This document shows, piece after piece, positions 13,176-22,908 of a DNA stretch of 64,000 nt. This stretch comes from Hoeflea_A sp965204935 (GTDB lineage Bacteria > Pseudomonadota > Alphaproteobacteria > Rhizobiales > Rhizobiaceae): assembly GCF_965204935.1 (NCBI RefSeq), contig NZ_CBDBFO010000002.1. One strand, written 5' to 3'. Position 1 is the stretch's first letter, and each line of letters opens with the position of its first letter. Under the pieces are notes generated by a model. It did not search any database. It saw only the letters and a list, made by a program, of their open reading frames with translations, and was not told where the DNA came from. A program made the position numbers and the translations under genes.

Positions 13176-13376
13176 CTAGCTGCCGACGTTCAAGACCAGC
13201 CCAACTAGCCAGCCCAGAAGCTGATCGGCCGCAAAGAAAAACGTTGCTGCCAGGACAACCATGACTAGTACCATCAGCGTGGAGATCATCGTCTCCCGCC
13301 GCGAAGGCCATGTCACTTTTGACGTTTCAGCGCGCACCTGCTGCAGAAACGTAAATGGATTTGTTTTCGATGCCAT
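13176..13376 (-). CDS. secE: preprotein translocase subunit SecE
   Basis: 66 residues from the ATG at 13376 (MASKTNPFTFLQQVRAETSK). An in-frame ATG five codons upstream is possible, but the shorter form matches the rhizobial family. There is one transmembrane helix (about residues 33-58), preceded by the conserved VTWPSRRE amphipathic segment that contacts SecY. This is the short single-helix form usual outside enterobacteria. It is followed by nusG. Confidence 0.95.
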   Translation of the reverse strand: MASKTNPFTFLQQVRAETSKVTWPSRRETMISTLMVLVMVVLAATFFFAADQLLGWLVGLVLNVGS

Positions 13377-13588
13377 GAGCCGCTCACGCATTTACGGCGC
13401 TTAAACAGGGCCGGCCAGCCCCACGCGCCGCGTGTCTGTTTTTCCCCTTATTAATCGGCGATTCCCAAAATCACAAGGGGTTTGTGTGGAATTATTTCAT
13501 TAATTGGTGAGGCAATGCGGCCAAATCAAGACCGCCTGTGCGGCACGGGTCTGACGTTTGTGCACTTGCAGCATCCAATTATCGAAAA

Positions 13589-13664
13589 TGGCAGGGGCAG
13601 AGAGGCTCGAACTCCCGACCTACGGTTTTGGAGACCGTCGCTCTACCAACTGAGCTATACCCCT
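13589..13664 (-). tRNA. tRNA-Trp (CCA)
   Basis: A 76-nt cloverleaf including an encoded CCA. The acceptor AGGGGTA pairs with the 3' strand ending in TGCCCCT, followed by the G discriminator. The anticodon loop is CTCCAAA, giving CCA, and the T-arm is GGGAGTTCGAGCCTCTC. It lies between tuf and secE, the standard position in alphaproteobacteria. Confidence 0.95.
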
Positions 13665-13770
13665 ATAGGCCGTGTCGCGGTTTATCCGCATTTGTATTCA
13701 GGTTCAAGCGGCAAGTTCATGCCGCAATCGCTAATGCCTTACTTCGCTGGCAGAAACATCAAGCGAAACA

Positions 13771-13800
13771 AAACGCGCCGGTTTTTGCCGGCGCGTTTTT
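13771..13800 (-). terminator. intrinsic terminator after tuf
   Basis: An 11-bp stem (AAACGCGCCGG / CCGGCGCGTTT) with a six-base loop lies 15 bp beyond the tuf stop. On the minus strand the GC stem runs into TTTTGTTT. Flanking A and T runs could make it work in both directions. Confidence 0.75.
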
Positions 13801-13812
13801 GCAGTCTTTAGC

Positions 13813-14988
<1,176 letters not shown>

Positions 14989-15255
14989 GATATTCCAGTC
15001 CTGTCATACTCAAAGATTGCACTTGGGCGCTCAAGATCGGGCGCTCCCGGCGAAGCGAACCCAGATGATCGAAGGCCAAATAAGACTTTCAGCGCCGCGA
15101 AGCAAGACCAAATCGCTTCCACGTCACCCTTCGCCGGTTGATTGCTCTCAAGAGCGCGGTTGCCCTTAAGATAGTATGTTCTTACAGGAATTTAACCGTC
15201 CCTGCGCATTGAACGCCTGGCGAGGCACGAAGATATTTGCATTTTGACGGGGTTA

Positions 15256-15329
15256 TGGAGCGGGTAGCGGGAATCGAACCCGCATATTCAGCTTGGAAGG
15301 CTGCTGCTCTACCATTGAGCTATACCCGC
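15256..15329 (-). tRNA. tRNA-Gly (TCC)
   Basis: A 74-nt cloverleaf with encoded CCA. The acceptor GCGGGTA pairs with TACCCGC, with T as discriminator. The anticodon loop CTTCCAA gives TCC, and the T-arm is GCGGGTTCGATTCCCGC. It lies 15 bp after tRNA-Tyr and is probably co-transcribed with it and tuf. Confidence 0.95.
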
Positions 15330-15344
15330 GCAGACAGTGGGAGA

Positions 15345-15429
15345 TGGTGGAGGGAGCTGGATTCGAACCAGCGTAGGCATAGCCAACGGATTTACAGTCC
15401 GCCCCTTTTAACCGCTCAGGCACCCCTCC
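15345..15429 (-). tRNA. tRNA-Tyr (GTA)
   Basis: An 85-nt class II tRNA with encoded CCA. The acceptor is GGAGGGG and the anticodon loop CTGTAAA gives GTA. A long variable arm (TTGGCTATGCCTAC) is followed by the T-arm CTGGTTCGAATCCAG. The tRNA-Tyr / tRNA-Gly / tuf order is conserved. Confidence 0.95.
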
Positions 15430-15641
15430 AATTCCACTGACGGGGTCAAGTGACAAGGCAAATGACCAATTCAACGCGGCAGTCGCCGGTGAATCTGCGC
15501 CGGGTTTATGAAGGTCGCGCCAGTTTCTGTCAACACGCATTTGCGGAAATTTTCCGCTTTGTGCGGTGGCCCGAAATCCAATCGGTGGATGAATGACATA
15601 GCGCTTTTCCAAACACCTGCGCACATCTATAAGGGCGAGCC

Positions 15642-16499
15642 ATGAGCAACGACGAAAACGACGAACGGAGCGAGCGCGACAGTTACTATGCGAAGCGCCG
15701 CAGAGCCTATCGCGATGCCAAGGCGGCAAAGGCGCCTTCGCACCAGGGCAAAGGCGGATCCGGCGCACGCCCGGTGCCCGATTCCGTTTTGCTTTACGGG
15801 CTGCACACCGTGCGGGCGGCCATCGATAATCCTGAGCGGACAATCAAGCGCATGGTCGCCACCCGCAATGCGCTTGCGCGGCTGGGCATTGACGATCCGC
15901 GATCGCTGCCCTTCCCGATCGAACAGACAACGCCTCAGGCCATCGACAGGATGCTCTCGGGTGACGCGATCCATCAGGGCGCGGTTATCGAAGCCAAACC
16001 ACTGGCCGCGCGTCCGATTTCGGATCTTGGAAACTGCCCGCTCCTGCTCGTTCTCGACCAGGTCACCGACCCGCACAATGTCGGCGCGATCATGCGCTCG
16101 GCCGTCGCGCTGGGCGCTGGTGCGATCATCACGACGATGCGTCACAGCCCACAGGAATCCGGCGTGCTAGCCAAATCCGCCTCGGGCGCTTTGGAGCTCA
16201 TCACGCATATACAGGTCGTCAATCTGGCGGAAGCCATCGAGGAGCTCAACCGGCTCGGCTTCACGACCATCGGCCTCGACTCCGAAGGTAGCGACAAGCT
16301 CGAACACACCTTTTCCGGAGACCGTCTCGCACTTGTACTCGGTGCCGAGGGAAAGGGCCTCAGACAGAAGACACGCGCAACCGTCAAGATACTGGCCCGT
16401 CTCGACATGCCCGGTGCAATCAAGTCGCTGAACGTATCGAACGCGGCCGCCATCTCGCTTTATGCAGCGCGGACATTTCTGGACGCACGGCTGTCCTAG
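15642..16499 (+). CDS. rlmB: 23S rRNA (guanosine-2'-O-)-methyltransferase RlmB (SpoU family)
   Basis: 285 residues. The basic, low-complexity N-terminus is followed by the L30e-like substrate domain (about 45-115). The SpoU/TrmH knotted methyltransferase domain shows motif 1 (LVLDQVTDPHNVGAIMRSA), motif 2 (ALVLGAEGKGLR) and motif 3 (KSLNVSNAAAISLYAA). The family methylates G2251 (E. coli numbering) in the 23S P-loop using SAM. The gene is divergent from tRNA-Tyr, as in other rhizobia, and convergent with the acyl-CoA ligase 29 bp downstream. Confidence 0.92.
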   Translation: MSNDENDERSERDSYYAKRRRAYRDAKAAKAPSHQGKGGSGARPVPDSVLLYGLHTVRAAIDNPERTIKRMVATRNALARLGIDDPRSLPFPIEQTTPQAIDRMLSGDAIHQGAVIEAKPLAARPISDLGNCPLLLVLDQVTDPHNVGAIMRSAVALGAGAIITTMRHSPQESGVLAKSASGALELITHIQVVNLAEAIEELNRLGFTTIGLDSEGSDKLEHTFSGDRLALVLGAEGKGLRQKTRATVKILARLDMPGAIKSLNVSNAAAISLYAARTFLDARLS

Positions 16500-16528
16500 C
16501 ACATTTGAGCGGCCTGGCCGCCCGTACT

Positions 16529-18061
16529 CTAGTCGGCCAATCTTTCCAGCATGCGGCGTAGTTCCGTTTTCAGAACCTTGCCATAGTTGTTCTTGGGCAG
16601 CTCTTCGACAAAGTGATAGCGTTTGGGCCGTTTGAAGCGGGCGATATTGTTAAGGCAGTGGTCATCGAGGGCCTCACTGTCCACTTCCTGATCCGCGTGG
16701 GAAACGATGAAGGCGATAACAACCTCTCCCCATTCGGGATGGTCCTGCCCGACGACACTCACCTCGCGAATTCCGGGAAAGCGAAGAAGCACCTCCTCGA
16801 TCTCGCGTGGATAGATATTGCTGCCACCGGAGATGATCACATCCTTCGACCGGTCCTTGAGCGTGAGAAAGCCGTCTTCGTCCATTGCGCCCAGGTCACC
16901 GGTCCACAGCCAACCGTCGCGCAGCGTTTTGGCGGTCGCTGCCTCGTTGCGCCAGTAACCGGCCATGACCGGTGCGCCGCGTACAAGAATTTCACCGGTC
17001 TCGCCAACAGGCAGAGACTGTCCATCTAAATCTGAAATGCGGATCTCGACGCAAGAGTGCGCGGTTCCCACCGACGCCAGACGCTCACGCCACCGGGGAT
17101 GGGTCCGGTCGGCGATTGTCTCGCGCGCCAGCGCCGTGATTGACATCGGCACTTCACCCTGTCCGTAGATCTGACAGAAACGCGGGCCGAAAACGTCGAC
17201 GGCTTCGATGATGTCCTCCAGATACATCGGCCCGCCGCCATAGACGATCGTGCGGATCCCCTGCCCGTTGACACCATTTGCCTTTGCAGCATCGACCAGC
17301 CGGCGTACCATTGTCGGTGCCGCGAACATGTGCACGTTTTCATGTTCTGCAGCCAGGTCAAGGATCTCGGCGGCGTTGAAACCGCCGGAGACCGGAACGA
17401 CATGGCGCGCCGCCTTCATCACATGCTGGATATTGTAGACCCCTGCCCCGTGGGATATCGGAGCCGCATAGAGCGCGGCATCGTCGGGCAAGACGACATC
17501 GACATCGACAAAATAGGAGAACGCCATGGCATGCAGGTTGCCATGGGTGAGCATGACACCCTTCGGGCGGCCGGTTGTTCCCGAAGTATAGAACAGCCAG
17601 GCAAGATCATTCGCCGATCGCTCGAGCGGATCGTACATCTCCTGCGCGTTCCGCATTTTGTCAAACTTGTCACCGTCGATCGCTCTTACGGCATCTGCAC
17701 CCGAGGCAAGCCGGTCGCGCAACGCCGTCATGCTGCTTGCGTCACTGAAGGTCAGCCTTGCACCGGCATTCTCAATGATCCAGGCGGCCTCGGCCGCGTG
17801 CAGTTTCGCATTGATCGGCACTGCCACTCCCCCGGCGTGCCAAATGCCATAGACCAGCTCCAGATAGGCAATCGAATTGCGGGCAAATATCGCAACGCGA
17901 TCACCGGGTCGAATATTTTCGAATGTGCCGAGATAGCCTGCTATGGAGCGGACGCGCCGGGCGAACTCCCGATATTCCGCGACCTGTTGTGCGCCTTCGA
18001 AGAGCGCCGGTCTTTCCGGATGCTGCTTTGCCGTTCGCTGCAGCCATATGGCGAGATTCAT
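16529..18061 (-). CDS. AMP-dependent acyl-CoA synthetase/ligase
   Basis: 510 residues with ANL-superfamily motifs. The P-loop-like YTSGTTGRPKGVMLTHGN is at about residue 157, IYGQGEVP is in the A5 region, and WTGDLGAMDEDGFLTLKDRS holds the A7/A8 hinge. These are followed by GGSNIYPREIEEVL, and the C-terminal catalytic lysine region is PKNNYGKVLK. The enzyme should activate a carboxylic acid as an acyl-adenylate and transfer it to CoA. The substrate cannot be read from sequence. There is no signal peptide, so it is cytosolic. An IS5-family element ends 33 bp before the start codon and has separated the gene from its original promoter region. Confidence 0.85.
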   Translation of the reverse strand: MNLAIWLQRTAKQHPERPALFEGAQQVAEYREFARRVRSIAGYLGTFENIRPGDRVAIFARNSIAYLELVYGIWHAGGVAVPINAKLHAAEAAWIIENAGARLTFSDASSMTALRDRLASGADAVRAIDGDKFDKMRNAQEMYDPLERSANDLAWLFYTSGTTGRPKGVMLTHGNLHAMAFSYFVDVDVVLPDDAALYAAPISHGAGVYNIQHVMKAARHVVPVSGGFNAAEILDLAAEHENVHMFAAPTMVRRLVDAAKANGVNGQGIRTIVYGGGPMYLEDIIEAVDVFGPRFCQIYGQGEVPMSITALARETIADRTHPRWRERLASVGTAHSCVEIRISDLDGQSLPVGETGEILVRGAPVMAGYWRNEAATAKTLRDGWLWTGDLGAMDEDGFLTLKDRSKDVIISGGSNIYPREIEEVLLRFPGIREVSVVGQDHPEWGEVVIAFIVSHADQEVDSEALDDHCLNNIARFKRPKRYHFVEELPKNNYGKVLKTELRRMLERLAD

Positions 18062-18093
18062 GGATCCTCTTCCCTAAAGCTGACCAGTCTTTA

Positions 18094-19025
18094 GAGCCGG
18101 ATTTAAAAGTAGTTGAGCGATATCAATGGTTTGTGATTCAACAGTCTTTTCAAAGAAGATGGAGAATCACGATGCCATGGAATGATATCGCCCGCGCCGA
18201 ACATAACAGAGACCATTTGAGATTTCCAAGCGATTTGACCGATGAGGAATGGACGATACTTGCCCCGTTCATTCCGCCGGCAAAACGGGGTGGACGACCG
18301 CGTACGACCGATATGCGCGAGGTGATGAACGCGATCCTTTATATCGCAACCAGCGGCTGCCAGTGGCGCATGCTGCCGAAGCAGTTCCCACCGGTATCGA
18401 CGGTACGTGGCTATTTCTACACCTGGAGCCGCATGGGTCTTTTTGCAGCCATCAATCACCTCCTGGTCCTCAATACCCGCGAACTGGAAGGCCGCGCGGC
18501 TTCACCGACGGCCGGCGTGATCGACAGCCAGAGCGTGAAAACCACCGAAAGCGGGGGCGTTCGCGGCTATGACGCCGGCAAGAAGGTCAAGGGCCGCAAG
18601 CGACACATCGTCACCGATACGATCGGCCTGATGCTGTTCATCATCGTTCACGCCGCCAACATTCAGGACAGGGACGGGGCCTGCGACCTGATCAGGGCTG
18701 TCGGCGACCGCTTCCCCTGGCTGCGCCACATCTTCGCCGATGGCGCCTATGCGGGACCGAAGTTGCGAGCAGCGCTCGCGGGGCATGGCGACTGGACGGT
18801 CGAGACCGTCAAGCGCTGCGACAGCGCAGTCGGTTTCAAGGTTCTGCCGCGTCGATGGGTGGTGGAACGAACTTTCGCCTGGCTCGGGCGCTGCCGCAGA
18901 CTGGCCCGGGACTGGGAGAGGACCATCCAGAACTCAACCGCGTGGGCGTTCATAGCAAGCATCCGGTTCATGACGCGGCGTCTCGCAAGGTATTGTTACG
19001 TTTGAATAACTTTTGAATCCGGCTC
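18094..19025 (+). mobile_element. IS5-family insertion sequence, copy 1 (932 bp)
   Basis: The terminal inverted repeats begin GAGCCGGATTTAAAAGT on the left and GAGCCGGATTCAAAAGT on the right (read inward). The element is flanked by TTA on both sides (18091-18093 and 19026-19028), a 3-bp target duplication of the type made by IS5-family elements. It encodes one intact transposase. A copy of the same length in the opposite orientation lies at 35450-36381, and the encoded proteins are identical. Confidence 0.92.
18172..19005 (+). CDS. IS5 family transposase (copy 1)
   Basis: 277 residues starting MPWNDIARAEHNRDHLRFPS. The N-terminal DUF4096-like domain shows LTDEEWTILAPFIPPAKRGG and GCQWRMLPKQFPP. 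The DDE catalytic domain has VIDSQSVKTTESGG (first D), FADGAYAGPK (second D) and RWVVERTFAWLGRCRRL (E in the WVVERTF motif). The reading frame is complete. The protein cuts and inserts the element at TTA-type targets. Confidence 0.93.
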   Translation: MPWNDIARAEHNRDHLRFPSDLTDEEWTILAPFIPPAKRGGRPRTTDMREVMNAILYIATSGCQWRMLPKQFPPVSTVRGYFYTWSRMGLFAAINHLLVLNTRELEGRAASPTAGVIDSQSVKTTESGGVRGYDAGKKVKGRKRHIVTDTIGLMLFIIVHAANIQDRDGACDLIRAVGDRFPWLRHIFADGAYAGPKLRAALAGHGDWTVETVKRCDSAVGFKVLPRRWVVERTFAWLGRCRRLARDWERTIQNSTAWAFIASIRFMTRRLARYCYV

Positions 19026-19121
19026 TTAGGGATATTCAAGCGTGCTGCCAATTCATAATTCTGCGTTCAATATGCGCTTTGTCCGCGGGTGTCGTGTTGT
19101 CGCCTGGCGTACAGCGACCCT

Positions 19122-19907
19122 TCACGAGGGCTGCCTGACATGCGCTGGGAACCGCGCACGCAGGCGGCGCAAGGCGCGTGTCAGCCGCCAGTACCTGCGT
19201 GGAAACCAGCCGACTGGATGGCGTTCAAAATTGCTGTAAAACGCCGGCGTTCCCCTTTCCTGGAGGACACGGCCATGCGCGATTTCCAATACCGTTTCCA
19301 GGCTCGACAATGTGTAGTTCGATTCTTCCGAACCGGCGCGGTGCAGCAGATTGGCAATGCGAAAACGATTGGCCTGTAAGCACTCACTCCAATGATGTTG
19401 GAGCAATATCTGCTGACAGATCTCACCAGAAATCCACCAACTTATGTCATCGTAATCCGTAACAAGCGGGTAGACACCGCTTCTTTGAACAAGGTCCGCC
19501 GACAGGTAATACATCTGGTCGTCAATGATGAGCGGCCTTTGGAATTCACGGTCAAGAACACCCCTTCCGATGACCGTTCTCTCAACAACCGGCGTAATGA
19601 ACAAATCCGGGTTTGCGCGACACAGGCCGACAAACCCGCGCATGTCTCCCTCATCGAAGGCCACGTCATCATCCATGAAGATGTAGCCATGGAACCGCCC
19701 GGTCGCCCGTGCAGCCTCGAAGAGCGAATTGCGACCGGCTGCCCAACTGCATTCCGGATCGTGGATTTTGAAGATTTTCAGGTCCTCAACGACAGGCCGG
19801 TCATAGGCCAGAACGAACACATCCTCCGGCTCCAGCCACGGGTGTGCCGACACAAACGCCTCAATGCGCTCGGCCAAACCCTGCATCAGAATCGCAATGT
19901 TTTGCAT
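19122..19907 (-). CDS. putative GT-A-type glycosyltransferase
   Basis: 261 residues from the ATG at 19907 (MQNIAILMQGLAERIEAFVS); a TTG nine codons upstream is an alternative. The fold-typical features are AAGRNSLFEAARATG followed by the DXD-like FMDDDVAFDEGDM (about residue 78), which would bind metal and sugar nucleotide. YYLSADLV and YDDISWW follow. There is no signal peptide or membrane helix, and acceptor and donor are unknown. The gene sits between an IS5-family copy and the tRNA-Thr island, so it may be accessory. Family assignment is moderate. Confidence 0.5.
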   Translation of the reverse strand: MQNIAILMQGLAERIEAFVSAHPWLEPEDVFVLAYDRPVVEDLKIFKIHDPECSWAAGRNSLFEAARATGRFHGYIFMDDDVAFDEGDMRGFVGLCRANPDLFITPVVERTVIGRGVLDREFQRPLIIDDQMYYLSADLVQRSGVYPLVTDYDDISWWISGEICQQILLQHHWSECLQANRFRIANLLHRAGSEESNYTLSSLETVLEIAHGRVLQERGTPAFYSNFERHPVGWFPRRYWRLTRALRRLRARFPAHVRQPS

Positions 19908-20090
19908 GTTCCGCAGCGCTCGCCACAATTGCAACCCAATGCCCTTATTGATGAAGCGACACCGCTGTCAATGGAGCATGGTCGATTGCAAAGGCATAGC
20001 CGGCCAATGTGCGAACAAACAGTCTGACCGGAACCGCACCGGATGTCCCGGCTCCGTTTGAAGCGCTGTTTGGCATTGTCTTTTGTCGAG

Positions 20091-20138
20091 TGGTGCCCCC
20101 GGAGAGACTCGAACTCCCGACCCCCTGATTACAAATCA
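20091..20138. repeat. attL: partial tRNA-Thr copy at the left end of the island
   Basis: These 48 bases are identical to 28482-28529, which is the 3' part of the intact tRNA-Thr gene from the anticodon region to the encoded CCA. Here the match stops within the anticodon stem and the rest of the tRNA is missing, so this copy cannot fold as a tRNA. It is the expected scar of site-specific integration into a tRNA 3' end. Confidence 0.88.
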
Positions 20139-20176
20139 TATGTCAAACGAAATTATTTAATAAATTCAATGCCCCC

Positions 20177-20239
20177 CGTTTCCAATATCGTAGACGTAAC
20201 CCCCAGAAAACCCCAGAACAAAGGGTGAATTGGAAACGG
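20177..20239. repeat. arm-type repeats, left end of island
   Basis: CGTTTCCAAT at 20177-20186 and its inverse AATTGGAAACGG at 20228-20239. Three more copies lie near the right end (28364-28374, 28394-28405, 28414-28425). Short repeats next to both att sites, in both orientations, look like integrase arm-binding sites. This is an inference, since no integrase gene remains. Confidence 0.5.
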
Positions 20240-20593
20240 TTTTTTGAGCCCTTTATTGCCGTTTCGCTGCAGTGCCAAAATACTGAGAATTGCGTGTATT
20301 TCCGGTGGTCTCGGACTAGCGTAAGGACCCATAAACAGGCTCAGGCCTGTAAGGCAGCTCCCACCAACAGCGGACGTTCGATAAAACCACGGTAATGCTC
20401 GAATTGAGGACTTTCGCGACTTCCGACGATTCTCGACCACCTGGTGCTCTCGGCCCAAGCCGAACATTAACCTTTGCTTACAGCACAACGCCGCAGCTTC
20501 CTTTAAGCGGTCATTTGCCGCGCTCGCAATACCTGGCCGGATCGTGCGTTGATGTCAAAATGCGCAACTACTGGCCCCAAGAGTGGCTGGGTG

Positions 20594-20735
20594 GAAGCGG
20601 ATAGGTCGTTCACACATCGCCATGAGAATGGATCACGGGGCTCGTTTCGAGCGTCCCCTTTCTGACAACGTACCGCCTTTTCGAGCGGCAGATGGAAATC
20701 CGTCGCTGAGGACGAAAAATTCCCAAGCGGTCGAT
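20594..20735 (+). ncRNA. candidate retron msr-msd RNA region
   Basis: The region lies just before the effector gene, where Retron-Eco1-type systems keep their ncRNA. It starts with AGCGGATAGG, comparable to the AGCGAGAGG that follows the branch site of the Eco1 msr. It then shows a CCAT-GAGA-ATGG tetraloop hairpin (about 20620-20631), a GGGG.CTCG-TTT-CGAG...CCCC hairpin with a TTT loop (20637-20658) and a CCGC...GCGG hairpin. A CGTC-GCTGAG-GACG hairpin inside GGAA...TTCC follows. I could not find a convincing a1/a2 pairing, so this is a candidate only. Confidence 0.25.
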
Positions 20736-20805
20736 GTACACTAATCTTTGCCTCTCCCTCCAAATCACCGTAGATTTGTTCGCAAATTCATTGGTCTGAA
20801 TAAGC

Positions 20806-21399
20806 ATGACGAACTACGAAAAGATACGACGGTACAAACAAGCCGCAGCGCAAGACGCTGCCGAAAGAGACTATCGCTCCTTGAATGTTTTCCTCGCCGG
20901 GCCGTTCATTGACATTGAGAAGCCAGCTACGGACCCCGACAATAACGGGTCGAATGCCAAAAAGCTCCGTTACCATCTCTACTCAAGTCTCGAAGCGAAA
21001 GGACATGTCGTCTATCTGGGAGAGGACGTTGAGATGCGCGTCAACGGTACTGCGAACTTTGGCAAATATGCCAACGCTGTAGTCTACGAGCGGCATCACC
21101 TAACTAATCACAACGAGGCTGTCATTGTCTTGCCTGACAGCCCCGGATCGTTCTGTGAAATTGGAGACTGGGCGTCTTCGCCTGAGACTTGCGCAGGGAT
21201 GCTCCTTCTGATCGACGGCACTCACGAGGGAAAGCTCAACTACATTAACGAGGGGGTGGTGAAATTTGCGAAGTCAAATGGTGCTGACGTTCAATACATT
21301 GACTACGCCAATCACGCTGCAGCCGCAAAAGCTTGTGAGGATCACCTGATGTCCGTGATCCACCGCCTTCAAGTGGAGGAGCTTTATGGCCGCAAATAG
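20806..21399 (+). CDS. retron effector, nucleoside deoxyribosyltransferase-like
   Basis: 197 residues. The N-terminal VFLAGPF strand-loop and the central VIVLPDSPGSFCEIGDWASS motif are characteristic of the nucleoside 2-deoxyribosyltransferase-like toxins of type II retrons (the Retron-Eco1 effector and the Sen2 RcaT toxin). The conserved Glu in the CEIG segment is the likely catalytic residue. LNYINEGVVKFAK near residue 145 also fits that family. In those systems the toxin is held inactive by the RT-msDNA complex. The gene overlaps the next one by 14 bases. The whole-family assignment is by motif, not by search. Confidence 0.72.
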   Translation: MTNYEKIRRYKQAAAQDAAERDYRSLNVFLAGPFIDIEKPATDPDNNGSNAKKLRYHLYSSLEAKGHVVYLGEDVEMRVNGTANFGKYANAVVYERHHLTNHNEAVIVLPDSPGSFCEIGDWASSPETCAGMLLLIDGTHEGKLNYINEGVVKFAKSNGADVQYIDYANHAAAAKACEDHLMSVIHRLQVEELYGRK

Positions 21400-21697
21400 G
21401 CGAACCCTCGTCAGTGACTACCTAGTGGTCATGCGCATCATTCAACCGGCTCGCATCCAAGACGTGAAGCGGATGATGCCCCGTATACTTGGCATGGAGA
21501 TGGACGATGATCTCTCGGCTCAGTTGGATGTGGTTCATGCAAAGCTGAGGGAGGATGCTCGTCTGATAGCCGTGCGACGGGGAACCTACATATTAGACCA
21601 ACAAGGAATGGCAATTGCGGCAAAACTCTTGAAGGAGCGAAACTTGGACAATGCAAGAATTTTCTTGATGAAGGATCAGCGAAAGGCGTACCGTAAG
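21386..21697 (+). pseudogene. winged-helix partner of the retron effector, cut near its end by an IS110-family element
   Basis: About 104 native codons (MAANRRTLVSDYLVVMRIIQ to DQRKAYRK) carry a winged-helix-like segment. In Retron-Eco1 the effector's DNA-binding part ends in a similar way (an ...RRK helix), but there it is fused to the transferase domain. Here it is a separate gene overlapping the transferase gene. At about 21698 the frame runs into IS110 sequence and ends at 21847 with a foreign tail. Joining codon 21695-21697 to 23269 gives Asn-Val-stop, so only the last few residues appear to be displaced. The altered protein may still fold. Confidence 0.6.
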
Positions 21698-21798
21698 ACC
21701 GTATGTCCGTTTCTACCGGTGAGGTGGCTCGCCCTACACTGCACGTTCGAGGGTTGCTCGGATGGGCTGAGCCGATCCTCATCACAGGAGGACGAGCC

Positions 21799-22908
21799 GT
21801 GGCAGATTATAGAGAAGCATTTGTCGGAATCGATGTTGCCAAATTGAGAAACGCCATCGCGATTGCCGATGCGGGCCGTGAGGGAGAAGTTCGCTTCTTC
21901 GGAGAAGTCGACGCTTGTGTCGCAAGCATGCGCCGGACCATTCAGCGGATCGCCGACAGATTTGATCGACTGCATTTTTGCTATGAGGCCGGACCGACAG
22001 GCTATGGGCTCTATCGGCTCATCCGTTCTCTCGGGCATGAATGCACGGTCGTCGCCCCGTCGCTGATCCCAAGGAAGCCTGGCGACCGGGTGAAGACGAA
22101 CCGCCGGGACGCTCTCTCGCTCGCCCGGCTTTTGCGCGCCGGCGAGCTTACTGCGGTGTGGGTTCCCGATGCAGGCCACGAGGCGATGCGGGATCTCGTC
22201 CGCGCACGGTCGGCAGCGGTCGAGGTGCTGCGGGTCCATCGCCAGCAGGTGAGCGCTTTCATGCTCAAGCACGGCCGCGTCTATCCGCGCAAGAAAGGCT
22301 GGACGATGCGCTATTTGCGCTGGTTGCAGGAACAGACGTTCGATCACCCGGCGCACCAGATTGCGCTCCAGGAAATGGTTGAAGCCGTACGCATCTCCAA
22401 AGAGCGGGTTGAACGGCTGGAGCGCACCATCGAGGAGTTCGTTCCGGCCTGGTCGTTGGCACCGGTCGTACGAGCGCTCCGGACTTTGCGTGGCGTGGAC
22501 CTGATCGTCGCTGTGACATTCGTCACCGAAGTTGGCGACGTGAGCCGGTTCGAAAGTCCGCGCCAGCTCATGGGATATCTCGGCCTCGTTCCCGGTGAGC
22601 GCTCGACTGGCGACACTATCAGGCGCGGCGGCATCACCAAGGCAGGAAACAGCCGGGTGCGCCAAATGCTGGTCGAGAGCGCCTGGGCCTATCGGCATCC
22701 GCCCAGGGTCGGGATAAAGAAGCTGTACAGACTGGAGCAGGCGTCACCGCGCGTGCGCGAGATCGCATGGAAGGCGCAGAGCCGCTTGACGGCCCGGTAC
22801 CGAACGCTGAGTGGACGCGGCAAGCGGCCAACGGTGGTCTGCACTGCGGTCGCCCGCGAACTGGCCGGCTTCATGTGGGCCGTTGCCAGGGAGGCGCAGG
22901 CAAGCTGA
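21799..22908 (+). CDS. IS110 family transposase (DEDD/RuvC-like)
   Basis: 369 residues from a GTG at 21799, preceded by AGGAGG at 21786-21791. The N-terminal DEDD_Tnp_IS110 domain shows FVGIDVAK (first D), CYEAGPTGYGLYRLI (E) and KTNRRDALSLARLL (D...D). The C-terminal Transposase_20 domain shows LRTLRGVDLIVAVTFVTEVG, GYLGLVPGERSTGDTIRRGG and the GNSRVRQMLVESAW serine-containing motif. The frame is complete. IS110 recombinases are RNA-guided through a bridge RNA encoded in the element's non-coding end. Confidence 0.92.
   Translation: MADYREAFVGIDVAKLRNAIAIADAGREGEVRFFGEVDACVASMRRTIQRIADRFDRLHFCYEAGPTGYGLYRLIRSLGHECTVVAPSLIPRKPGDRVKTNRRDALSLARLLRAGELTAVWVPDAGHEAMRDLVRARSAAVEVLRVHRQQVSAFMLKHGRVYPRKKGWTMRYLRWLQEQTFDHPAHQIALQEMVEAVRISKERVERLERTIEEFVPAWSLAPVVRALRTLRGVDLIVAVTFVTEVGDVSRFESPRQLMGYLGLVPGERSTGDTIRRGGITKAGNSRVRQMLVESAWAYRHPPRVGIKKLYRLEQASPRVREIAWKAQSRLTARYRTLSGRGKRPTVVCTAVARELAGFMWAVAREAQAS

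Larger units (their letters stand above)
20139..20805. other. 667-bp gene-free stretch at the island's left end
   Basis: No convincing protein gene is present. The part next to attL is AT-rich and carries two copies of a GTTTCCAAT-type repeat (20177-20186 and 20228-20239, opposite orientations). The part next to the retron effector gene has several compact hairpins and is the expected location of the retron non-coding RNA and its promoter. Confidence 0.6.

Noticed and set aside
20091..20150. A second tRNA-Thr
   Set aside because: Only the 3' 48 bases match. The D-arm and 5' acceptor strand are missing, so it cannot fold. It is the att repeat.
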